Assembly (NCBI GenBank): GCA_947494405.1 | Contig: CANLWQ010000019.1 | Span: forward strand, 1-13,954 | Direction of reading: 5' to 3' | DNA from: Comamonadaceae bacterium | GTDB lineage: Bacteria > Pseudomonadota > Gammaproteobacteria > Burkholderiales > Burkholderiaceae_C | DNA length: 13,954 bases | In this document: positions 9,148-13,954 of the stretch, piece by piece | How positions within the stretch are numbered: the stretch's first letter is position 1 | Layout of the letters: every line of letters begins with the position of its first letter | Position numbers and translations under genes: made by a program | Notes under the pieces: model-generated | What the model was told of the DNA's origin: nothing | Seen by the model: the letters and a program-made list of their open reading frames with translations, nothing else | Databases searched by the model: none

Positions 9148-9177
9148 ATAGAGTAAATTGATTGCGCGGCGAGTGTA

Positions 9178-11076
9178 TCAGCCCACCAATTTCAAAGTGG
9201 CGCTGCCAGTGGTATCTGTGGGCTTAAGGAGTTGGGCAAAACGTTGCCTGACAGAAGCTTCCATGCCTTGCGCATCCAAGCCCAGTGCGGACAGAATTTT
9301 TTGCGGGTCGCCGTGCTCGGTGAACACATCAGGCACGCCCAGTCGCAAAACAGGAATGACAACGCCCGCGTCTTGCAAAGCCTCTAGAACAGCTGAGCCT
9401 GCGCCACCCATGAGTGCGCCTTCTTCCACCGTGACCAATGCCTCGTGGCTGGCGGCGATTTGCAGCAGCAATTCAGTGTCCAAAGGCTTGGCCCAGCGCA
9501 TATTGGCCACGCTGGCGTTCAAATTGTCTGCGGCTTTCAAAGCGGGATAGAGCATGGTGCCAAACGCCAAAATCGCGACGCCTTTGCCTTGGCGGCGCAT
9601 TTCGCCTTTGCCAAACGGCAGAGTGGGCAAACCGGCGCTCATGGGCGTGCCCACACCCGAGCCACGCGGGTAGCGCACAGCCACGGTGTGGTCTTGCGCA
9701 TGCGCCGTGCTCAGCAATAGGCGGCATTCGTTTTCGTCCGCGGGGCAAGCAATGCTGACCTGCGGAATACAACGCAGAAAAGGAATGTCGTACACACCCG
9801 CATGGGTGGGGCCGTCCGCTCCCACAATGCCTGCACGGTCCAGCGCCAGCACCATGGGCAGTTTTTGCAAAGCCACATCGTGAATCAACTGGTCGTAAGC
9901 GCGCTGCAAAAACGTGGAGTAAATCGCCACCACCGGCTTTAAGCCTTCACAAGCCAAGCCCGCTGCAAAAGTGAGGGCGTGCTGCTCGGCAATACCGACA
10001 TCGTGGTAACGCTCGGGAAACCGCTGATGGAACTCGACCATGCCCGAACCCTCGCGCATGGCGGGCGTGATGGCCACCAGCAGGGGGTCAGCCGCGGCCA
10101 TGTCACACAACCAAGTGCCAAAAACCTGGCTAAAGGTTTGTTTGGGCGCTGTGGCGGGGGGAACCAAGCCCACTTTGGTATCGAATTTGCCAGGACCGTG
10201 GTAGGCGATAGGGTCGGCTTCAGCCAGTTTGTAGCCTTGGCCTTTGCGGGTCACCACATGCAAAAACTGCGGTCCTTGCAAATGCTTGATGTTTTCCAAA
10301 GTGGGAATCAGCGAGTCGAGGTCGTGACCATCAATGGGGCCTATGTAATTAAAACCAAATTTTTCAAACAAAGTGGCTGGCACCACCATGCCCTTGGCTT
10401 GTTGCTCGAAGCGGCGTGCCAAATCAAACAGTGGCGGGGCATTTTTCAAAACCTGCTTGCCCACCTCTTTGGCCGCGGAATAAAACCGCCCGCTCATGAG
10501 TTGCGCCAAATAGCGGTTGAGCGCGCCCACGGGTGGGCTGATGGACATATCGTTGTCGTTGAGGATGACCAATAAATTGGTGTCAGACACGCCTGCGTTG
10601 TTGAGCGCTTCAAACGCCATACCTGCTGTCATTGAGCCGTCGCCAATGATGGCCACGCAACGGCGGCGATCGCCTTTTTGCTTGGCGGCCAAGGCCATGC
10701 CTAAAGCGGCAGAAATACTGGTGGAGGAATGCGCGGTGCCAAAGGCATCGTAGGGGCTTTCGTCGCGTTTGGGAAAACCTGCCAGACCATTGAGTTGTCG
10801 CAGGCTGTGCATTTGCTCGCGTCTGCCGGTAAGTATTTTGTGCGGGTAGGTTTGGTGACCCACGTCCCAGACCAAACGGTCGTGTGGTGTATTGAAGACA
10901 TAGTGCAAAGCCACCGTGAGTTCGACGGTACCCAAGTTGGAGCTGAGATGTCCGCCGGTTTTCGCCACGCTCTCCAACACATAGGAGCGCAACTCGTCGG
11001 CCAATGGTCTGAGTTGCGCTTGTGACAAGCGTCTTAAATCTGCGGGTGAATGGATACTTTCTAACAATAAACTCAT
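9178..11076 (-). CDS. dxs: 1-deoxy-D-xylulose-5-phosphate synthase
   Basis: Thiamine diphosphate enzyme that joins pyruvate and glyceraldehyde 3-phosphate to DXP, the entry step of the MEP isoprenoid pathway, which supplies the bacteriochlorophyll tail, carotenoids and quinones. Its 632 residues fit the family. The cofactor motif runs from GDGSMTAG (145-152) to NDND (173-176); His43 lies in GGHLSSNLG; the catalytic Glu364 lies in VGIAEQHAL, equivalent to Glu370 of the E. coli enzyme; the C-terminal transketolase domain has [14 protein letters not shown] 7 bases before the ATG supports the start. Unlike the common xseB-ispA-dxs arrangement, no ispA lies upstream; the upstream neighbour is a HiPIP gene separated by a terminator-like hairpin. 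The gene has its own promoter with a PpsR-like site. The TakP-like gene follows after 40 bases and may share the transcript. Confidence 0.98.
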   Translation of the reverse strand: MSLLLESIHSPADLRRLSQAQLRPLADELRSYVLESVAKTGGHLSSNLGTVELTVALHYVFNTPHDRLVWDVGHQTYPHKILTGRREQMHSLRQLNGLAGFPKRDESPYDAFGTAHSSTSISAALGMALAAKQKGDRRRCVAIIGDGSMTAGMAFEALNNAGVSDTNLLVILNDNDMSISPPVGALNRYLAQLMSGRFYSAAKEVGKQVLKNAPPLFDLARRFEQQAKGMVVPATLFEKFGFNYIGPIDGHDLDSLIPTLENIKHLQGPQFLHVVTRKGQGYKLAEADPIAYHGPGKFDTKVGLVPPATAPKQTFSQVFGTWLCDMAAADPLLVAITPAMREGSGMVEFHQRFPERYHDVGIAEQHALTFAAGLACEGLKPVVAIYSTFLQRAYDQLIHDVALQKLPMVLALDRAGIVGADGPTHAGVYDIPFLRCIPQVSIACPADENECRLLLSTAHAQDHTVAVRYPRGSGVGTPMSAGLPTLPFGKGEMRRQGKGVAILAFGTMLYPALKAADNLNASVANMRWAKPLDTELLLQIAASHEALVTVEEGALMGGAGSAVLEALQDAGVVIPVLRLGVPDVFTEHGDPQKILSALGLDAQGMEASVRQRFAQLLKPTDTTGSATLKLVG

Positions 11077-11112
11077 GTGACTACCTCTTTAGCCCAAGCC
11101 TGTGCTGCCGTT

Positions 11113-11143
11113 AATGTAAGCCCAAGCCAATTCAATGTGTCAA
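11113..11143 (-). promoter_or_regulatory. Candidate sigma-70 promoter of dxs
   Basis: A perfect TTGACA -35 hexamer (11143-11138 on the minus strand) is followed by a weak -10, either TTACAT (18-base spacer) or TACATT (19-base spacer). The predicted transcript starts about 30 bases upstream of the dxs ATG. The -35 is one arm of the PpsR-like palindrome listed separately. Confidence 0.5.
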
Positions 11144-11155
11144 TTAAAGTTGACG
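11138..11155. promoter_or_regulatory. PpsR/CrtJ-like operator on the dxs promoter
   Basis: TGTCA, eight bases, TGACG: this matches the PpsR/CrtJ palindrome TGTCA-N8-TGACA at 9 of 10 defined positions with exact spacing; only the last base differs. It covers the dxs -35 hexamer, the position expected for repression. PpsR/CrtJ usually binds two neighbouring sites cooperatively; I see no second site within the dxs leader. The call is inference from the motif and from the perfect copy near bchH. Confidence 0.6.
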
Positions 11156-11188
11156 ATTAAGGGTATTTACCAGTGCGAATTTGTAATG

Positions 11189-11221
11189 AAAAAACCCCTG
11201 ATACTTGGGTACCAAGGGTTT
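11189..11221 (-). terminator. Candidate intrinsic terminator downstream of the HiPIP gene
   Basis: On the minus strand AACC-CTTGG-TAC-CCAAG pairs as an inner hairpin, a short bulge follows, then GGGGTTTTTT closes the outer stem and gives a T run. Closer to the HiPIP stop, a smaller hairpin GGGCTG-TCCT-CAGCCC (11230-11245) is followed by a weak T run. Together they probably separate the tspO/HiPIP transcript from dxs. Confidence 0.55.
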
Positions 11222-11263
11222 GTAAAAGCGGGCTGAGGACAGCCCAAGTCTGAAAAAATCAGC

Positions 11264-11566
11264 TTATTTTTTAGCGTAGGCGTTACACCAGCCAGCGGCA
11301 GCAACTTGCTTGCCTGCAAACAAAGGGCAATTACCGGCTTTGTCACCCGCTTTACCTTGGAACAAGGCGCAGTTGCCACAGTTTTGTGCAGCTGTGTGGT
11401 TGGGGTATTTCTTGGCGTCGACTTTGGTGGTGTCAGCTTTGTAATGCAAAGCAACTGCTTGGGGGTCGGTCTCGGCAACCATGGTGTTTGCCATGGCAAA
11501 GCTGCCGGTCAACAAAGCGGCGCTACCAGCGCTGACTTGGATGATAAATTCGCGACGACGGGTCAT
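11264..11566 (-). CDS. High-potential iron-sulfur protein (HiPIP) with Tat signal
   Basis: Small periplasmic electron carrier of 100 residues holding one [4Fe-4S] cluster. The N-terminus TRRREFIIQVSAGSAALLTG is a twin-arginine signal with cleavage near AMA (24-26), leaving a mature protein of about 74 residues. The four cluster cysteines are Cys63 and Cys66 (CGNC), Cys80 (NCPLF) and Cys94 (GWCNAY), with HiPIP spacing and the aromatic C-terminal end. GGAG 6 bases before the ATG supports the start. A CCC-TTCG-GGG hairpin lies just upstream of that site in the leader. In Rubrivivax and Rhodoferax, HiPIP reduces the photo-oxidised reaction centre, and the neighbouring tspO and bchH fit that role; HiPIPs also serve respiratory oxidases, so phototrophy is inferred from context. 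It lies 94 bases after tspO on the same strand, without a clear terminator between. I see no PpsR-type site in that gap. Confidence 0.95.
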   Translation of the reverse strand: MTRRREFIIQVSAGSAALLTGSFAMANTMVAETDPQAVALHYKADTTKVDAKKYPNHTAAQNCGNCALFQGKAGDKAGNCPLFAGKQVAAAGWCNAYAKK

Positions 11567-11660
11567 AAAAATCTCCGATAAAAGTTACCCCGAAGGGCGA
11601 AATAAAAGCTTTGTATTCTTACTCAGCTTAAGGGTTTTATAAAAACGCGCTGGCCATACC

Positions 11661-12221
11661 CTAGGTTGACACTGGGATAAGCTGCTGCAAAGCTTGTACA
11701 AAAGGCCCGTTGAGGATGATGGTGTCGTAGTTGAGTACACCTGCAATACTGACCCATATTAAATAGGGCAGCACCAGCAAGGACGCCAAGCGCGACTCAC
11801 GCCACAAGCCCTGAACCAACCACAACACGCTAAGCCACAAAGGCAGCAACTCCCACATAGCCCAGTCAGGGCGGTGCAGGTGAAAGTAGAGAAAACTCCA
11901 AAAAATATTTAAAGACCCGTTGAAGAGGTAAAGCCCCACCACTTTGGCGCGCCGCCCCGAGGTGGGTGCGCCATGCCAGGCCAACCAAGCGCTGATGGCG
12001 CACAAACAGAAGATGGTTGTCCAAATAATGCCGAAGGCCGCGTCAGGCGGTTTCCAAGGGGGATGCTTGAGCTGGAAATACCAAGGGCCAAGCTCGGTCA
12101 ATGCGCCGCCAATGCCAGCAACGCCAAAACTGACAGCAAAACACAGGGCCAAGCTGCGCCAATGCTGGCGCAAGCCAGGCCTGACTGAGGGCGGGGAAGA
12201 CGTATTTGGAAGATCGTTCAT
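11661..12221 (-). CDS. tspO: TspO/MBR family membrane protein
   Basis: Membrane protein of 186 residues with five predicted helices, related to the tryptophan-rich sensory protein TspO, which binds porphyrins and in Rhodobacter sphaeroides lowers photosynthesis gene expression under oxygen. Family motifs: WYFQLKHPPWKPPDAAFG at 47-64, the Trp/Asn-rich stretch NGSLNIFWSFLYF (101-113), and the final helix LPYLIWVSIAGVLN (151-164). It is a little longer than the usual 150-165 residues at both ends. The frame is open to a TTG at 12257, but this extension would be translated from a terminator-like hairpin, so the ATG at 12221 is preferred; its Shine-Dalgarno is poor. The gene is divergent from bchH and shares a control region containing a PpsR-type operator. 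It may be cotranscribed with the HiPIP gene. Confidence 0.93.
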   Translation of the reverse strand: MNDLPNTSSPPSVRPGLRQHWRSLALCFAVSFGVAGIGGALTELGPWYFQLKHPPWKPPDAAFGIIWTTIFCLCAISAWLAWHGAPTSGRRAKVVGLYLFNGSLNIFWSFLYFHLHRPDWAMWELLPLWLSVLWLVQGLWRESRLASLLVLPYLIWVSIAGVLNYDTIILNGPFVQALQQLIPVST

Positions 12222-12246
12222 AGTTAAAAAGGCATCCCTGCAACAG

Positions 12247-12269
12247 AAAAAACCCAAAAATAGGGTTTT
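12247..12269 (-). terminator. Terminator-like hairpin in the tspO leader
   Basis: On the minus strand AAAACCC, a seven-base loop (TATTTTT) and GGGTTTTTT form a short stem with a T run. It falls between the predicted tspO start of transcription and the tspO ATG, so it could attenuate tspO or only shape its leader. The stem has just three G-C pairs, so the call is tentative. Confidence 0.35.
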
Positions 12270-12278
12270 CCCCAGTGT

Positions 12279-12342
12279 CTATCGATTCAAAAGCTCCATA
12301 ATGTCAACATGAATTGACACATTAGGCCGTCAGTTAACGCAA
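12279..12342. promoter_or_regulatory. Divergent tspO / bchH promoter region
   Basis: Two perfect TTGACA hexamers face outward: 12314-12319 on the plus strand toward bchH and 12307-12302 on the minus strand toward tspO. Matching -10 elements are weak: around 12335-12342 for bchH, and GATAGA (12283-12278) at 18 bases for tspO. Weak -10 elements are common at regulated photosynthesis promoters. Confidence 0.45.
12302..12319. promoter_or_regulatory. PpsR/CrtJ operator between tspO and bchH
   Basis: Perfect palindrome TGTCA-N8-TGACA, the extended form of the TGT-N12-ACA site bound by the aerobic/light-responsive repressor PpsR (CrtJ) of purple bacteria. Both arms double as -35 hexamers of the divergent promoters, so one bound repressor could shut off both directions. 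The adjoining gene bchH is a known type of PpsR/CrtJ target. No ppsR gene lies in the window. Confidence 0.75.
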
Positions 12343-12367
12343 CCGTTGTTTTCCACGAGCACACTGC

Positions 12368-13954
12368 ATGACGTTCAAACTCAAGCAAGGCACACAGCAA
12401 GACATTACCACCCGGGTGGTGATTGTCACCATGGACACCCACCTCAACAGTGCGGTGGACCGTGCTCGCGTGGGCTTGAAGCGCTTGATGCCCCACCTCA
12501 GTTTGACCATTCATTCCGCCTCGGAGTTTGCAGAAAATCCAGAGCATTTGGCGCAATGCCGTGAAGATATTACCCATGGCGACATCATTATTGTCACCAT
12601 GTTGTTCATGGAAGACCATTTCTTGCCCATTTTGGCGGATTTGCAAGCCAGACGAGAACATTGCAGCGCCATGGTTTGCGCTATGTCGGCTGGCGAAGTG
12701 GTGAAACTGACCCGCTTGGGCAAGCTCGATATGTCCAAGCCCGCCAGCGGCCCCATGGCATTTTTGAAAAAGCTGCGTGGCAGCCCCAAGGATGACAGCG
12801 AAAAAGCCGCTGCAGGTGCCAAGCAAATGAAAATGCTGCGCCGCCTTCCGCAAATACTGCGCTTTATCCCCGGCACCGCACAAGACTTGCGTGCGTATTT
12901 CCTCACCTTGCAATATTGGCTGGGCGGCTCTCAAGAAAACATTCAGGGCATGGTGCATTATTTAGCCGACCGCTACGCCGGCGAGGCTAGCCAGAAGTCC
13001 AAAACCAAGGTCTTGCCGCCAGTGGAATACCCCGAGGTAGGCATTTACCACCCTCGCATGAAGTCGCGTTTGTCCGATCAGTTGGTTGATTTGCCCACCG
13101 TGGTCTCGCCCGACAAAGCCCGCGGTCGCGTGGGTCTGATATTGATGCGCTCTTACTTAATTGCAGGCAATGCCCAACACTACGACGCGGTGATTGCCGC
13201 CATGGAAGTGCAAGGCCTGAATGTGGTGCCTGTTTTTGCTTCAGGTCTGGATTCACGTCCGGCCATTGACGCATTTTTCTTGAAGAACGGCCAAACCACG
13301 GTAGATGCTGTGGTCTCACTCACCGGTTTTTCATTGGTGGGCGGCCCCGCCTACAACGACGCCCATGCCGCCGAAGAAATCTTGGCCAAGCTCGATGTGC
13401 CCTACATCGCGGCTCACCCTGTGGAGTTTCAAACCTTGGACCAATGGGGCGGCTCTGACCGCGGTTTGTTGCCCGTGGAGTCCACCATCATGATCGCCAT
13501 TCCCGAGCTCGATGGCTCTACCGTGCCCATGGTGTACGGCGGGCGCCCCGGCGCGGATGGCGTGACCTGCACCGGCTGCCAGCAGCGCTGCACCTTCACC
13601 AAAGAGCACAAACAGCAAGACATGTTTACCTGCGTGGAGCGCACCGCCATGCTGTCGGCACGGGTGGGCAAATTGGTCGACCTGCGCCGCTCGGAGCGCG
13701 CCAACCGCAAGTTGGCCATGGTCATCTTCAACTTCCCGCCAAATTCAGGCAACACCGGTACAGCCGCCTATTTGGCCGTGTTTGAGTCTTTGTTCAACAC
13801 CTTGGTTGAGATGAAGGTCCAGGGCTACACAGTAGATTTGCCCGAAAGCGTGGACGCGTTGCGCGAAGGCATTTTGTACGGCAACGCCAAGCAATACGGT
13901 GCCGACGCCAATGTGCACACCCTTATTCCTGCTGAGCAACATATTCGGCGGGAA
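12368..13954 (+). CDS. bchH: Magnesium-chelatase subunit H, N-terminal part (continues past the right edge)
   Basis: Porphyrin-binding catalytic subunit of Mg-chelatase, which with BchI and BchD inserts Mg2+ into protoporphyrin IX at the cost of ATP, committing tetrapyrroles to bacteriochlorophyll. The frame is open from the ATG at 12368 to the last base, 529 codons of an expected 1200-1300. The first part (about 14-180) matches the DUF3479 domain of BchH/ChlH, with VVIVTMDTHLNSAVDRAR, MLFMEDHF and AMSAGEVVKLTRLGKLDMS. A conserved block MKMLRRLPQILRFIPGTAQD and FLTLQYWLGGS follows (about 155-187), then the start of the CobN/Mg-chelatase domain. Cysteines at 401, 404, 408 and 422 form CX2CX3CX13C. 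The N-terminal domain argues against aerobic cobaltochelatase CobN. It is divergent from tspO under a shared PpsR-type operator. The ribosome binding site is weak. It is probably the first gene of a photosynthesis operon extending to the right. Confidence 0.96.
   Translation, partial: MTFKLKQGTQQDITTRVVIVTMDTHLNSAVDRARVGLKRLMPHLSLTIHSASEFAENPEHLAQCREDITHGDIIIVTMLFMEDHFLPILADLQARREHCSAMVCAMSAGEVVKLTRLGKLDMSKPASGPMAFLKKLRGSPKDDSEKAAAGAKQMKMLRRLPQILRFIPGTAQDLRAYFLTLQYWLGGSQENIQGMVHYLADRYAGEASQKSKTKVLPPVEYPEVGIYHPRMKSRLSDQLVDLPTVVSPDKARGRVGLILMRSYLIAGNAQHYDAVIAAMEVQGLNVVPVFASGLDSRPAIDAFFLKNGQTTVDAVVSLTGFSLVGGPAYNDAHAAEEILAKLDVPYIAAHPVEFQTLDQWGGSDRGLLPVESTIMIAIPELDGSTVPMVYGGRPGADGVTCTGCQQRCTFTKEHKQQDMFTCVERTAMLSARVGKLVDLRRSERANRKLAMVIFNFPPNSGNTGTAAYLAVFESLFNTLVEMKVQGYTVDLPESVDALREGILYGNAKQYGADANVHTLIPAEQHIRRE

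Noticed and set aside
9979..10575. Plus-strand open frame of 198 codons
   Set aside because: Antisense to dxs, which is unambiguous and intact; the translation has no recognisable domain.
11567..11660. PpsR-type site upstream of the HiPIP gene
   Set aside because: The only TGT in the gap is not followed by ACA at 12 bases on either strand; no site can be claimed.
12287..12958. Minus-strand open frame of 223 codons
   Set aside because: Antisense to the start of bchH and runs through the divergent promoter region; no family resemblance.
12368..13954. Aerobic cobaltochelatase CobN instead of BchH
   Set aside because: The N-terminal DUF3479 domain and the RRLPQILRFIPGTAQD block are BchH/ChlH features, and tspO plus HiPIP fit phototrophy.

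Overview
The window looks like a chromosome segment of a betaproteobacterium, most likely Burkholderiales of the Comamonadaceae/Rubrivivax type, that makes bacteriochlorophyll. The strongest evidence is the first 529 codons of bchH (large subunit of magnesium chelatase) at the right edge. Base composition is moderately G+C rich and even throughout. Genes are densely packed, and I see no mobile element, RNA gene or CRISPR array. The taxonomic call rests on gene content and protein style, not on a search.

Left part (1-5062): a long minus-strand gene encodes a fused HyuA-HyuB protein, probably ATP-dependent 5-oxoprolinase, running off the left edge. Divergent from it are crcB (fluoride channel) and an AcoR-like regulator with a GAF-type domain and a Fis helix-turn-helix but no AAA+ domain. 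Middle (5107-9137): dctQ- and dctM-type membrane subunits of a TRAP transporter lie on the plus strand. Convergent with them, across a bidirectional terminator, are a DUF1993 gene and a TRAP binding protein of the TakP (2-oxoacid) type. These two follow dxs on the minus strand.

Right part (9178-13954): dxs (first enzyme of the MEP isoprenoid pathway), a high-potential iron-sulfur protein (HiPIP), tspO and bchH. This looks like the border of a photosynthesis gene cluster. DXS feeds the isoprenoid tail of bacteriochlorophyll and the carotenoids, BchH starts the Mg branch of tetrapyrrole synthesis, TspO is a tetrapyrrole-linked outer membrane protein in phototrophs, and HiPIP donates electrons to the reaction centre in several purple betaproteobacteria.

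The most interesting signal is regulatory. The tspO-bchH divergent promoter region contains a perfect TGTCA-N8-TGACA palindrome, the site type bound by the redox/light repressor PpsR/CrtJ. Each arm of it supplies a TTGACA -35 hexamer, one for each direction. A second copy with one mismatch sits on the -35 of the dxs promoter. This suggests that isoprenoid supply, and possibly uptake of a 2-oxoacid through the TakP-like protein downstream of dxs, is co-regulated with pigment synthesis.
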